Positions 16,596 to 26,537 of a DNA stretch of 47,745 nt are shown piece by piece. Every line of letters starts with the position of its first letter. Position 1 is the stretch's first letter. Position numbers and translations under genes: made by a program. Origin of the DNA: Pseudomonadota bacterium (GTDB taxonomy: Bacteria; Myxococcota_A; UBA9042; GCA-2863065). Under the pieces are notes generated by a model. That model was not told the origin of the DNA. It ran no database searches and saw nothing but the letters and a program-made list of their open reading frames with translations. Location: positions 1-47,745 of the forward strand of contig SXOO01000275.1 of assembly GCA_005776725.1 (NCBI GenBank), written 5' to 3'.

Positions 16596-17879
16596 ATGAC
16601 CCCTCGCATCCTCCTCCCAGCTCTCGCCGCCGCATCAATCGCCGCGCCCGCGGCGGCCAAGGGCAACATCGTCTCCGTGGGCCAGACCATCACCGGCCTG
16701 CACCTCCCATGGACCACCTTCCGCGCGGGCGAGCGCGTGGTCGTGCGCGCCGACGTCGATATCCCGGGTGTGTGCGCCGCCCTCGGAGACCCGTCGGGCG
16801 TCATGGTCATGGAGACCAGCGGCGCGTTCGTCCAGAGCTGCGCCAGCAGCTCCTCGGACTGCGCCGCAGCGCTGCAGGACGCCTTCTGGGCGGACGGGAC
16901 GGAGGTGCGCTTCGTTCACGACGGGTCCGGTGCGTCTTTCGGGGTGCGCCTCTTCTCGTGCGGCACCGCGCTCTGCGGCGAAGGCGTCGTGCCGCCGTTC
17001 GCGCCTTCGGGCACCTGGTCCACCGTGGAGATCCCGTGGCGAGGCGACGGCCCGTTCAGCCTGGACGCGCTCGCGGGTGTGCCGTCTCTCGTGGTGGAAA
17101 ACCCCAGCGAGGATCTCCTCGCGCCGGAGCTCGTGAGCCTCGCTCTCCCCGGCGGTGTCGTCGCCTCGGCGGCGCCCGGGATCGTGGCGGTGGTGAACGA
17201 CGACGTCTCTGGAGTGGCCGAGCTGCGGGTCCGCCTCAATCCGCTGAACGACGGCAAGCCCTCGGACGGTCAGGTCCTCGACGCGATCTTACGTTGCACG
17301 CCAGGCGTCGCGGCCGGCAGCGCGGTCTGCACGGGGGAGCGGCCCCTGCTCAGCAAGGGCTGGCTCAACGCGGACGGCCACGACTGGTCCCTCGAGGTGG
17401 CCACGGGCTCGTACTACGTGCGTGAGCTCACGGGGACCGACCGGGCCGGGCGCGCCCTACGATGGGAGCCCCCGGAGCTCCTCCTCGGCTCAACCGCATC
17501 CCTGTCGAAGTACGGTGTGTCAGTGGGGCCGGGAGCAAAGGGCCAGTCGGCGCTGCTGACGGTGTGGCACACAGAGAGCGTCGCGGCGCCCACCGATCCC
17601 CAGGCGGTCAACGCGGACAGCGAACGCGCGGCCTCGATGGATCCTGAAGCGCCGGCCTTCGAACGCGCCGGCAAGGACGTGCCGGGCGTGCCTTCTCCAG
17701 CTACAGCAACGGACTCTCGGCAGCTCCTGCCCCGGGGAGCCCCTGAGGCCGAACCGGGGACCGCTCAGACCGCCTCCGCCGGTTGCAGCCAGACGGATCG
17801 CGACGGTGCAGCGAACGAGCTCGCGCTGGCGGGGTTCACCGCGTTCGCCCTGGCCGCGGCGCGTCGTCGGCTACGGTGA
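16596..17879 (+). CDS. Secreted protein with MYXO-CTERM-like sorting tail
   Basis: 427 residues. AGGGAG sits 6 nt before the ATG. The signal peptide MTPRILLPALAAASIAAPAAA is followed by several beta-rich, Cys-containing segments without a family I can name. The C-terminus is tripartite: a Cys (397) in SAGCSQTD, a short hydrophobic helix (ELALAGFTAFALAAA) and a terminal Arg cluster (RRRLR). This matches the MYXO-CTERM sorting signal of Myxococcota, whose proteins are cleaved and retained at the cell surface. A Pro/Ala/Glu linker precedes it. Preceded by a sigma-54-like promoter and convergent with the histidine kinase gene (8-nt gap). Confidence 0.7.
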   Translation: MTPRILLPALAAASIAAPAAAKGNIVSVGQTITGLHLPWTTFRAGERVVVRADVDIPGVCAALGDPSGVMVMETSGAFVQSCASSSSDCAAALQDAFWADGTEVRFVHDGSGASFGVRLFSCGTALCGEGVVPPFAPSGTWSTVEIPWRGDGPFSLDALAGVPSLVVENPSEDLLAPELVSLALPGGVVASAAPGIVAVVNDDVSGVAELRVRLNPLNDGKPSDGQVLDAILRCTPGVAAGSAVCTGERPLLSKGWLNADGHDWSLEVATGSYYVRELTGTDRAGRALRWEPPELLLGSTASLSKYGVSVGPGAKGQSALLTVWHTESVAAPTDPQAVNADSERAASMDPEAPAFERAGKDVPGVPSPATATDSRQLLPRGAPEAEPGTAQTASAGCSQTDRDGAANELALAGFTAFALAAARRRLR

Positions 17880-17887
17880 AGACCGAG

Positions 17888-19597
17888 TCACTGAGGGAGC
17901 ACCTTGTCGACTGCAGCTCGCAAGGTGTCGAAATCGAAGGGCTTCTGGATGAAACCAGCCAGGCCCTTACCCGCGAATTGGCTCGTAGCGTCTTGCCCGT
18001 TGTAGCCGCTCGAGAGGATCACCGGCAGGTTCGGCCGTAGCCGGCTGATCTCTCGGAAGGCGTCAGCCCCGCCCATCTCGGGCATGGTCAGGTCGAGCAG
18101 CACCAAGCAGAACTCCGACCCGCGCTGAGCGACCAGATGGACTCCCGCGCGTCCGTCTTGCGCGGTCAACGCGGTGAAGCCGAGCTTCTCGAGCAGCAGC
18201 ACCACCAGCTCGCGGACGATCTCCTCATCTTCACTGACGAGGACCTTCCCGCGAGACTCTCCTGATAGCGGCGGCGCCACTGGAGGCGTCGCTGCGGCTC
18301 CCGGTGCCGACGCTGCGGGGAGGAGCACCTTGAAGGTGGTGCCGTGTCCCGGCTCGCTGTACAGGACCACGCCGCCGTTATGACCGCGCACGATGCCGAG
18401 CACCGCAGCCAGGCCGAGCCCTCGACCTCGCACCGGGGTGGTGAAGAACGGGTCGAAGATGCGCTCACGGGTGGCGGGGTCCATCCCGCTGCCTGTGTCG
18501 GAGACCTCGACGAAGACGTAGGTGCCAGCAGGCAGCTCGTCGGTGGCGCCGTGGCGTGCTGGGCGGCCCTCTCGGAGCTGCTCCACCCCACAGCGCACGT
18601 TGACCACGCCGGCGCCGCTGCCGATCGCCTCGCCGGCGTTGGTCAGGAGGTTGAGGAGTACCTGCCGAATCTGGCTGGCGTCGCCTTCGATGCTGGGCAG
18701 CCCCGCCGGCAAGTCCGTGCGGATCGACACATTCTTGGGCGTGGTCACCTCCACGAGGTCCCGCATGTCAGCGACCAACCGACACAAGTCGAACCGACTG
18801 ACGACGAACTTGCCCCGCCCGGAGTAAGCCAGGAGCTGGTTTGTCAAGTCAGCGAGATGACCAGCGCCGCTCTTGATGGCGAGGATGCGGGCGACGGCGG
18901 GCGACTCCGGCGGCAGGTCGTGCAGGGCCAGGTCGGCATAGCCCAAGACCGCCATCAACAAGTTGTTGAAGTCGTGGGCGATCCCACCCGCGAGCACGCC
19001 GAGGCTCTCGAGCTTCTGGGTGTGCGCCAGGCGCTTCTGCAGCCGCTCCTGGGCCTCCTTCTCCTGGAGTCTGGCCTCCATCTGCAGCGCGAGCTCCGCA
19101 TGAGCCTGCATCAGCTCGGCGGTCCGCGCCGCCACGGCCGCTTCGAGTCCCTGGCGGGCGGCGAGCGCCTCCTGCTCGGCCTCCTTGAGGGAGCTGATCT
19201 CGTTGTGGGCCCCGAGCATTCTGAGGGGCTTACCCTGCGCATCGCGGATGGCCACGCCGCGGCACCGGACCCACACCGTGGAGCCCTCCCGGTGCCGATA
19301 CCGGACGATCTGGTCGTAGGGGTAGCTGGGGTCGGCGCAGTGCCGGTTGAAGTTCTCGACGGCCACGACCAGATCGTCCGGATTGATGAGATCCCGCCAC
19401 TCGGAGGGCTGATGCTGCTTCGTCGCAGGGTCGTAGCCGAGGGTGGTCCAGAACCGGGGGCTCATCCACTCGTGCTCCGGTTGCTCCAGGTCCCAGTACC
19501 AGAGCCCGTCCAACGAGCCGGCCTGCAGCCACTGGAAGATCGACGGATCCTCGCGAACGAGGCGTTCCAGCTCCTCTTCGAGGTAATGCCTGGGCAT
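17888..19597 (-). CDS. PAS-containing hybrid histidine kinase
   Basis: 569 residues from the ATG at 19597, which has GGAGG 8 nt upstream; a GTG at 19603 is too close to it. Domain order: PAS (~20-145, PAC-like end), coiled coil (~140-195), HisKA with the H-box AGGIAHDFNN (phospho-acceptor His 208), HATPase_c with N-box LLTNAGEAIG and G-boxes DTGSGM and GRGLGLAAV, and a C-terminal receiver with acceptor Asp ~502 in LLDLTMPEMGG and conserved Lys in IQKPF. No membrane segment is seen, so a cytosolic sensor is likely. No cognate regulator is adjacent, so it is an orphan hybrid kinase. Confidence 0.9.
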   Translation of the reverse strand: MPRHYLEEELERLVREDPSIFQWLQAGSLDGLWYWDLEQPEHEWMSPRFWTTLGYDPATKQHQPSEWRDLINPDDLVVAVENFNRHCADPSYPYDQIVRYRHREGSTVWVRCRGVAIRDAQGKPLRMLGAHNEISSLKEAEQEALAARQGLEAAVAARTAELMQAHAELALQMEARLQEKEAQERLQKRLAHTQKLESLGVLAGGIAHDFNNLLMAVLGYADLALHDLPPESPAVARILAIKSGAGHLADLTNQLLAYSGRGKFVVSRFDLCRLVADMRDLVEVTTPKNVSIRTDLPAGLPSIEGDASQIRQVLLNLLTNAGEAIGSGAGVVNVRCGVEQLREGRPARHGATDELPAGTYVFVEVSDTGSGMDPATRERIFDPFFTTPVRGRGLGLAAVLGIVRGHNGGVVLYSEPGHGTTFKVLLPAASAPGAAATPPVAPPLSGESRGKVLVSEDEEIVRELVVLLLEKLGFTALTAQDGRAGVHLVAQRGSEFCLVLLDLTMPEMGGADAFREISRLRPNLPVILSSGYNGQDATSQFAGKGLAGFIQKPFDFDTLRAAVDKVLPQ

Positions 19598-19929
19598 TGC
19601 CACTGCCTCCGGGGCAAGTGTTGGAGCTCAACGCTCTCGACGGCGAAAAACGAGCCGAACGCTACACCTTGGCTGCCCCTCCGGCAATCCCTCCACGCGG
19701 CCGAGCGGACTCGAAAAACGCTGGGAATTCAGGGGACCACACGTGCGGGGAGCAGCTCAGCTCTACAGGCCGACGGCCTACGAGCTCGGCGTCGAGCATG
19801 GCGGCGAGCTGGGGACCGAGCGTAGCAACCGGGCCTGTTCCACTCGGCAGCCCACGAGTTTTAGGGAAATCACTATCCTGTCTGCCATGTAACGTTTAGC
19901 AGACTATGCGAAGGCTGTTCGTGGCCAGT
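19598..19929. other. Intergenic region upstream of the hybrid kinase
   Basis: 332 nt without a credible gene. It holds the kinase ribosome binding site (GGAGG on the minus strand, 19606-19610) and an AT-richer patch around 19850-19910 that might contain a promoter. I could not identify a clear -35/-10 or -24/-12 pair. Confidence 0.5.
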
Positions 19930-21324
19930 TCATTCGGGCGCGGCGGTCTCGCTTGGGTCGGCCAGCAGCTGCGCGGCCACCACCCGCCGCAGCACCTTGC
20001 CAGAAGGACCGAGCGGCAACGCATGCACCCGGAAGAGGCGTGTCGGCAGCTTGTAGGCCGCGATGGTACTCAGCGCCCACTCCCGCATCGACTCCAACGT
20101 CGCTTCTCCCACCGCCGCCACGGCCACCTCCTCACCGAGCCCCGCGCACGGCGCCCCGAAGACGACGCACGCGGCGAGCCCAGGAGCCCCAACGAGCGCC
20201 CCTTCGACCTCGGCGGGGTGGATGGTGTTCCCGCCGCGGAGGATGACGTCCTTGGAGCGCCCGTGGAGGAAGAGCCTCCCCTCGCCGTCGAGCCGGCCGA
20301 GGTCACCGCTCCGAACCCAGCCGCTCGAGTCGAGTACCGCCGCGGTTCCCTCCGGGTCGTCGAGGTAGCCGAGCATGACGTTCGCGCCCCGCACCAGGAC
20401 CTCACCGATCTCCGTCAACCGGAGCTCCACACCGGGTACGGCCTGACCGACGGATCCCGGAAGCCGCTCCCGGCCCGGGCCGTCCACGGTCGCGATGGAC
20501 GCCTCCGTCATCCCCCAGGCCTCTCGAACCGGGCACCCATATCGCGCCTCGGTTGCGAGCCGAGTCGCGGCTGGCAGGGGCGCCCCGGCAGACAAGATCC
20601 AGCGCAGCCGGGCTGGGCCGGTCGGGGGACCGTGCGTCCAGTTCGCGAGCTGCGTGGGCACGGTCGGGAACCACGTGAGGCGGGCGTCGACGGGCCAGCT
20701 CGCGGGCAGCGCGCGGCCAGTGGCGGGCGGGAGGACCAGCGTCGCGCCCGCCCCGAGGCCCACGAGCAGCACCATCCGCGCGCCCGCCGAGTGCGCCAGT
20801 GGGAGGATGGCGCCCACGCGGTCCCCCGGACTGAGATCGAGCACCCGCGAGATCAGCGAGTGAGTGTGGCGCACCAGCGAGCCGTGCCCGATCGCGACAA
20901 AGCGCGGAGCGCCGGTGGTGCCAGACGTGGAGAGCAGGAGCGCGAGGTCGCTCTCGGAGCACTCGACCGGGCCGTCGAGCGCGGGGGCGTCGCCAAGCGA
21001 CTCCCCCGACTCCAGCGCCACCGCGTCGAGGTGGCGCTCGGCTCCGGTGCGACGCCGCCTCTCTGCGCGTTCGGCGAGCGGCGCCGCAGTCGACAGCGGG
21101 ACCACGACCGCCCGCGCGGCCAGGATCCCGAGGAAGGTCGCGATCAGCGCCCTGGAGTTGGGCGCACAGACACTGACTCGCTCTTCGGGTGTGAGCGCCG
21201 CGGCGATGCGGAGCGCGTGACGCGCGAGCTCGCCGTACGTGGTGAGAGCGCCATCGGCCTCTTCGATCGCGATCGCGTTCGGCGCCTGGTCCGCCCATCG
21301 AAAGAAAGCGCCGGTGGCGTTCAT
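19930..21324 (-). CDS. AMP-forming acyl-CoA synthetase/ligase-like protein
   Basis: 464 residues, a little short for the ANL superfamily (usually ~500+). Core motifs are present: the P-loop LLSTSGTTGAPR, WGMTEAS (usually YGxTE), the hinge SGDLGRLDGEGRLFLHGRSKD and the C-terminal PSGKVLRR with the catalytic Lys. It would adenylate a carboxylic acid and form a thioester. The substrate is unknown, and neither a carrier protein nor another fatty-acid gene lies beside it. The start at 21324 is where similarity to ligases begins (FFRWADQAPNAIAI). Divergent from the fibrinogen-like gene with 154 nt between. Confidence 0.85.
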   Translation of the reverse strand: MNATGAFFRWADQAPNAIAIEEADGALTTYGELARHALRIAAALTPEERVSVCAPNSRALIATFLGILAARAVVVPLSTAAPLAERAERRRRTGAERHLDAVALESGESLGDAPALDGPVECSESDLALLLSTSGTTGAPRFVAIGHGSLVRHTHSLISRVLDLSPGDRVGAILPLAHSAGARMVLLVGLGAGATLVLPPATGRALPASWPVDARLTWFPTVPTQLANWTHGPPTGPARLRWILSAGAPLPAATRLATEARYGCPVREAWGMTEASIATVDGPGRERLPGSVGQAVPGVELRLTEIGEVLVRGANVMLGYLDDPEGTAAVLDSSGWVRSGDLGRLDGEGRLFLHGRSKDVILRGGNTIHPAEVEGALVGAPGLAACVVFGAPCAGLGEEVAVAAVGEATLESMREWALSTIAAYKLPTRLFRVHALPLGPSGKVLRRVVAAQLLADPSETAAPE

Positions 21325-21478
21325 GCCGCCAGGATGGCCGGGCCGCCGGCACCGACGCAAGCCGGGACCCCGCCCTGGGGCCGCCGCGAACCCGCCCCCA
21401 CCAGGGGGCTGCGGGGCCGCCCGATGGGACGAAACCCGCGCGATTGCTTCGCGCCGGCCGCAGTGGTAGGCGTTGAGA

Positions 21479-22951
21479 ATGGTCACATCGCTTTCGCTCG
21501 GTCTCGTCCATGCCCTGGTCGCGCCGCCCCCGCAAGTGGCGATGCAGGGCCGCCTCCTCAACAGCGCCGGCTCCGTCCCCGACGGAAAGTACGGGGCGCT
21601 CGTGTCTCTCTGGAGCGCGCCGTCGGGCGGGCTGAAGCTCTGGGAGGAGATACACGCCGGGCCAGACGCCCTCGTTGTGGTCGACGGAGTCTTCCAGGCC
21701 ACGCTCGGGGCCGTGGCCCCCCTCGGCGTCGCCCACCTCAGTGGAGGCGCGGTGTTCGTGGAGGTTCAGGTGGCGCTCGAGCCGGCGCTGCCACGACAGC
21801 CGCTCCTGAGCGTGCCGTTCGCGCTGGTCTCCCAGCACGCCGAGACGGCGGCGGTGGCCATGGCCATCGGCTGCACCGCCTGCATCGGACCGAGCGCCCT
21901 CGACTTCCAGGCAGCGGGGAAGGCGGAGTTCGATGCGGTCGTCGCCGGCCTCGCGGACTTGTCCGCGAAGTTGGGCGCCCACGTCATGAACCCCGACGCC
22001 CACCACGCCCGCTACACCGACTTCGAGGCGGTAGACGCGATCCAGAGCGCCGCTGGCCTGACGCTGTCCGGGAACCTCGGCCTCGCCTTCAACGAGCTCC
22101 GCGAGGCGCGCCTCCACGTCTCCGCGGGCCCTCCGGGAGTCTGCGACGCCAGCCGCGTGGGCTTCGTCTACTACGACACGAACACATCCTCCGTCCGAGT
22201 GTGCACGGGCACTGAGTTCGCCGACGTCGGCGGCAAGCCGCTCGGGACGGCCAACAACCCTGGGACCAGCTGCAAGGCGATCCGCGACGCCGGCGCGGCC
22301 CTCGCCGACGGCATCTACTGGCTCACCGGCGCCAGCGGCGCGGTGCAGGCTTACTGCGACATGACCACCAGAGGCGGCGGCTGGACGCTCCTCATGAAGG
22401 CCAGCGGCCGCACCTTCCCGTACGACTCACCGCACTGGGCCACCAACACCACCCTCAACACGGGGAGCCTCCACACCAGCGACGAGTCGGCGAAGTTCGT
22501 ACACTTCAACGAGCTCCCGGTGTCGGAGTTGTTGCTGCGCTCCGGCTCGGCCAGCACCCACCTGAGCATGCCCGTCACCAAGACCCTGCTTCAGGCCTTC
22601 CAGGGGCCCGCGACGGTGCTCTCACATGTCGCCGGCCCGGCCACCCCCGGTGAGCTCATCAACGGCAAGGCCTGGAGCTACTGCGGAGCCCCGTGGCGAA
22701 TCAACACGAAGGGGAACTACGCGGCCCAGATACGGCTCGGCGGCTGGGTCACGAAGCAATGGGACTGCAGCTACGGTGCGGACGCTACCGGGCAACCTAC
22801 AGGAGCCCACCTCCTCGGCTTCGGGCTCCTCGACAACCAGTGGCAGCCCTTCTCCTTCAACGCGAAGTCGTTCGGCATCCGCGATGCCCACGACGCGAAC
22901 CACCTCCAGCCGGGCCAGCTCGAGGCCTTCGGCATGATCTTCGGGCGCTGA
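21479..22951 (+). CDS. Secreted fibrinogen-like (YCDxxxxGGGWT) protein
   Basis: 490 residues. The start is the ATG at 21479 (a TTG two codons earlier is possible), giving a short signal peptide MVTSLSLGLVHALVA. Residues ~20-130 form a tail-fibre-like beta domain (GRLLNSAGSVPDGKYGA, QPLLSVPFAL) also found in the protein at 31293. The C-terminal half is a bacterial fibrinogen-like domain: TSCKAIRDAGAALADGIYWL followed by AYCDMTTRGGGWTLLMK (~residue 291). Such domains bind glycans or other surface ligands in better-studied proteins. The phosphatase gene follows after 3 nt, so the two are co-expressed. Confidence 0.8.
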   Translation: MVTSLSLGLVHALVAPPPQVAMQGRLLNSAGSVPDGKYGALVSLWSAPSGGLKLWEEIHAGPDALVVVDGVFQATLGAVAPLGVAHLSGGAVFVEVQVALEPALPRQPLLSVPFALVSQHAETAAVAMAIGCTACIGPSALDFQAAGKAEFDAVVAGLADLSAKLGAHVMNPDAHHARYTDFEAVDAIQSAAGLTLSGNLGLAFNELREARLHVSAGPPGVCDASRVGFVYYDTNTSSVRVCTGTEFADVGGKPLGTANNPGTSCKAIRDAGAALADGIYWLTGASGAVQAYCDMTTRGGGWTLLMKASGRTFPYDSPHWATNTTLNTGSLHTSDESAKFVHFNELPVSELLLRSGSASTHLSMPVTKTLLQAFQGPATVLSHVAGPATPGELINGKAWSYCGAPWRINTKGNYAAQIRLGGWVTKQWDCSYGADATGQPTGAHLLGFGLLDNQWQPFSFNAKSFGIRDAHDANHLQPGQLEAFGMIFGR

Positions 22952-22954
22952 GCC

Positions 22955-24448
22955 ATGACCCACTCGAGAGACCTTCGTCTGGACCGCCGTCACTTCATCC
23001 GCCTCGGCACGGGCGGGCTCGCGTTGGCCACGCTCGGCTGCGGCGGAGAGCCAGCTGTCGCGGCGGCCGCCGACACGGCCACAGCGAGCGACGCCTCGGG
23101 CAGCGACGCCTCGACTGGCGATACCGCTGCCCCCCTGCCCTTCGACCTGTCGGGCGTGCCGGAAGACACGGCGCTTTTTCCGCTGCCGATCGCGGCCGGC
23201 CCGGTCGCCGGCGGCCTCACGGTCGTGTGCTCGTCGGCCCCAGCCACCAGCCGGTGGTTGGTGTGGCCCGAGGGGGGCGACGCCAGCTCCGTGGTCGAGC
23301 TACCGCCGTTCGACGTGGACCCCGCATCGGGCGATACCCGCGGTCTTCGCAAGGGCGCGTCGCGCCCCGAGGGCTGGGCCAAGCGCACGGTCTCGTCGCT
23401 GGCGCCGGGCGTGCGACACTTCGTGGCGCTCGTGCACGGCCCCGAGGGCGCGCCCACCGCCAGGTCGCGGATAACCACCGCGCGCGTCCCGCACGCCGAA
23501 GGTGAGACGCCCACGATCACTCTGTCGGCCACGGCGTGCACCAAGTACTGGTATGTGCCGTATGACGCCCTCACGCTCGCGACCGAGCGCCCGTACGACG
23601 CGTTCCTCCACCTCGGCGACATGAGCTACAACGACGACGCCGTGTCACTCGAGCAGTATCGCGAAGCCTGGGCCAAGACCCTGGCCGATCCGGGCTACGT
23701 GTCGATCCTCGGCGCGGGCGTCTTCCTCAACACCTGGGACGACCACGAGATCGCCAACGGGGAGTGGACCGAGCTGCCAGCAGAGCACGTCAAGAACGGC
23801 CGCGACGCGTTCTACGAGGCCACACCGGCTGTCCCGGACGCGCAGGGGCGCTTCTGGCGCTCTGTCCGCTGGGGGCACACGGTGGAGGTGTTCGTGCTGG
23901 ACGTGCGGGGGGAGCGAGACCCCGCCAGCCGCGAGACCCCCAACGCCCAGTTCGTGAGCCCCGCTCAGCTCGAGTGGCTCCTGAGGGCGCTGGCGGAGAG
24001 CCCGTGCCGCTTCAAGCTCATCATGACCAGCGTGCCGGTGGCGCGTTTCCCGGAGGTGTGGCCCGTCAAGGATGTCTGGGACGGCTACACGGCCCAGCGG
24101 GAGGCACTTCTCAGCGCGATCGTCGGCAGAGTTCGAGGCGTGATCTTCGTAGGCGGCGACTACCACTTCGGCTCGGTCCACCGCGTAGAGCGCGAGGGCC
24201 CTCGCAAAGACCACTGGGAGATCCTGGCGGGTCCGGGCGCCGCGTCGCCGAACCCGCTAGTCGGCCTGGTCGAGGTGAGCCCGGAGCTCACAGAGACCTA
24301 CGTGCCCAAGGCGCAGTTCGAGTACGCCAACACACAGTCGGCGGCCACGGAGCTCGTCTTCGACCCCGCGGCGGGCACCGTGCAGGTGCGTTTCACTGCG
24401 CTGGAGTCGCGTGAGGTGGTCTTCGAGACGGTGCTCACGCCGGACTGA
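22955..24448 (+). CDS. PhoD-like alkaline phosphatase, Tat-exported lipoprotein
   Basis: 497 residues. The N-terminus combines a twin-arginine motif (RRHFIRLG, 11-18) with a lipobox-like ATLGC (Cys 29), so folded export by Tat and lipid anchoring are predicted. An Ala/Ser/Asp linker follows. The metallophosphatase core shows HLGDMSYNDD, NTWDDHEIANGEW and FVGGDYHFGSVHR, as in the PhoD/calcineurin-like group, which uses metals to cleave phosphomonoesters or diesters. Substrate unknown. It starts 3 nt after the fibrinogen-like gene, and the pair reads as a two-gene surface unit. Confidence 0.88.
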   Translation: MTHSRDLRLDRRHFIRLGTGGLALATLGCGGEPAVAAAADTATASDASGSDASTGDTAAPLPFDLSGVPEDTALFPLPIAAGPVAGGLTVVCSSAPATSRWLVWPEGGDASSVVELPPFDVDPASGDTRGLRKGASRPEGWAKRTVSSLAPGVRHFVALVHGPEGAPTARSRITTARVPHAEGETPTITLSATACTKYWYVPYDALTLATERPYDAFLHLGDMSYNDDAVSLEQYREAWAKTLADPGYVSILGAGVFLNTWDDHEIANGEWTELPAEHVKNGRDAFYEATPAVPDAQGRFWRSVRWGHTVEVFVLDVRGERDPASRETPNAQFVSPAQLEWLLRALAESPCRFKLIMTSVPVARFPEVWPVKDVWDGYTAQREALLSAIVGRVRGVIFVGGDYHFGSVHRVEREGPRKDHWEILAGPGAASPNPLVGLVEVSPELTETYVPKAQFEYANTQSAATELVFDPAAGTVQVRFTALESREVVFETVLTPD

Positions 24449-24532
24449 GCGCGCCGACCGCCTGCTTGGCGCCGCGGCGACTGGCCACGTTCGCGAGGGT
24501 GCTCGTCTACCGGCAGAACCCCATGACCGGGC

Positions 24533-26350
24533 CTACTTCAGCAGGAGCTCGGAGATCACCTTCCAGATCGCTTGACCCGCGCCCGCGAGGCTCTCGCCCG
24601 CGATGACGCCCGAGGCCACGACAATCAGGAAACGTGAGGACCAGTCCTTAGCGTACTTGTTGAGCACCACCGAGATGACGCCGCCCAGAAAGAACGAGAT
24701 GGAGAAGTTGGCGGGCACCAGCGCGGCGAGCCCAATACCCGAGGCGCTGGGGACCCAGCCGCGGTACTTCTCCGGCGCGTGCTTCTCGAGGAGCGCGAGC
24801 GCCACCCCGAGGATCGCCGCCACCAGCATCGCCCAGGTGGCGCCGGGCGGGAGCTGGTCGAGTCCGTGGCGGAAGACCTCGGCGACGCTCTTCCATGCCG
24901 CCACGGCGGGCGCGGCCCACTCCTGCGTGAGGAGCATGCCCTTCGGGTCCGGGACGAGCACGAGGTAGATGGCGGACCCGATGATGGCGCCGGACACGAC
25001 GCCCGCGAGCTGCGAGAGCATCTGGTGTTTGGGCGACGACCCGATGAGCGCTCCGGTCTTGAGGTCGTGGATCATGTCGCCGGCCTGTGAGGCCGAGCCG
25101 CCCGTGACGTTGGCCGCCATGAGGTTGGTCGACACGTTTCCGGGGTCGAGGATGGCGAAGGTGAGCTGGGTGACTTTGCCCATGGGGCCAACCGGCGTGA
25201 TGTTGGTCTCGCCCGAGACGCGGAGCGCCACGATGGCCAGGACGCCGGTGAGCGCCACGGCGGTGAGCCCGAGCCACGGCGCCATGCCGAAGAGCAGGTT
25301 GCCCACGATCACCACGCCCACAGCGACGACGCTCACACCGATCGCGATCCAGCGCGTGGGGACGGCGTGGGGATCGTGGGCCTCGGCGTCCTTCGCCTCG
25401 CTGCTCCGCCGAAACGCGCGCGCGAACTGCGGGACGATGGCGACGAGCGACACCATTGACGAGGCCACCAGGAGCGACACGCCCGGCCAGATGAGCCACT
25501 CGCCGATGCCCTTGCCCCAGGGCGCGTCGGGAGCGCCAGCCTTGGCCCAGCCCTTCTCGAGGAGCCACGTGCCGATGAAGCCCCAGGAGACGATGGCACC
25601 GAAGAGCATCGACGCGCCCGAGCGCAGGCCGATGATCGCGCCGGCGCCGACCATGAGGAGGCTCGGATCGAAGGCGAAGCCCAGGTTGTGGGCCGACACC
25701 GAGGCCACGCCGCTCTTCTTGAGGGCGCCGGACTCAGAGGCGCTGAACGACAACCAGCCGAGGCCAGTGGGCTTGAGCGCCAGCCACGTCGCAGCGAGCT
25801 TCCAGGAGGCCGCCGCGACACCGCCCGTCACGAGCGCCCAGACGCGAACGGTGGCCTCTTTGCCCTCGGCGTACATCTCCTGCAGCGTCCGCGCCGTGGC
25901 CACGCCCGACGCGAAGGGCAGCTTGTCCACGTGGATGAGCTGCCGGCTGAAGAGGACCGCGATAAAGACGCCCAGTGACGAGCACAGCAAGACCCAGATC
26001 GTGAGCGTGAACCACGTGAACTGGTACCCATCGAGGATCGTGAGCGCCGGCACCGCCGAGACCAGCCCGGCGGAGGAGATCGAGGCCGCCGCAGAGGCCC
26101 CGGTCTGATTGATGTTGTTCTCGAGGATGGTCCAGCCCGGCGTCTTGAAGAGCGCCTTCATCACCCCCCAGAACCCGAACGACAACAACACCGCCGTGAT
26201 CGACATGTTGAAGCCCCAGCCGATCTTCAGGCCGGTGTAGACGTTGCAGACCGAGAGCGTCCCCCCGAGGAGCGCCCCGGTGAGGACGGCTCGCACGGTG
26301 AAGGAGCGGGTGACGGTATCGACGGGAGGGTAGATCGAGGTGTCTGACAT
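24533..26350 (-). CDS. OPT-family oligopeptide/metal-chelate transporter
   Basis: 605 residues with about 15 hydrophobic segments. Family-typical motifs: SVCNVYTGLKIGWGFNMSI near the N-terminus, NNINQTGASAAASISSAGL, LPFASGVATARTLQEMYA, NITPVGPMGKVTQL, and AANVTGGSASQAGDMIHDLKTGALIG. OPT proteins import oligopeptides or metal chelates across the inner membrane; which applies here cannot be told. Monocistronic: convergent with the phosphatase gene (84 nt apart) and divergent from the PH-domain gene. Confidence 0.92.
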   Translation of the reverse strand: MSDTSIYPPVDTVTRSFTVRAVLTGALLGGTLSVCNVYTGLKIGWGFNMSITAVLLSFGFWGVMKALFKTPGWTILENNINQTGASAAASISSAGLVSAVPALTILDGYQFTWFTLTIWVLLCSSLGVFIAVLFSRQLIHVDKLPFASGVATARTLQEMYAEGKEATVRVWALVTGGVAAASWKLAATWLALKPTGLGWLSFSASESGALKKSGVASVSAHNLGFAFDPSLLMVGAGAIIGLRSGASMLFGAIVSWGFIGTWLLEKGWAKAGAPDAPWGKGIGEWLIWPGVSLLVASSMVSLVAIVPQFARAFRRSSEAKDAEAHDPHAVPTRWIAIGVSVVAVGVVIVGNLLFGMAPWLGLTAVALTGVLAIVALRVSGETNITPVGPMGKVTQLTFAILDPGNVSTNLMAANVTGGSASQAGDMIHDLKTGALIGSSPKHQMLSQLAGVVSGAIIGSAIYLVLVPDPKGMLLTQEWAAPAVAAWKSVAEVFRHGLDQLPPGATWAMLVAAILGVALALLEKHAPEKYRGWVPSASGIGLAALVPANFSISFFLGGVISVVLNKYAKDWSSRFLIVVASGVIAGESLAGAGQAIWKVISELLLK

Positions 26351-26537
26351 CGGGCGGCATGGTAGCTGGAGCGTCTACGTTGTGAAGGGCGTACGAGGGC
26401 GTACGTCCACCGGATCAGCGATTCTTCACCCTTGGGCGGTAGGTCCCCGCCCCCTCCTCGGGCCATGCCTGCGGTTGACAACGGCGTGCCCTGGGCGTGG
26501 CATCACGATGACCCGAGTCACCGCGCCTGGGAGGAAC

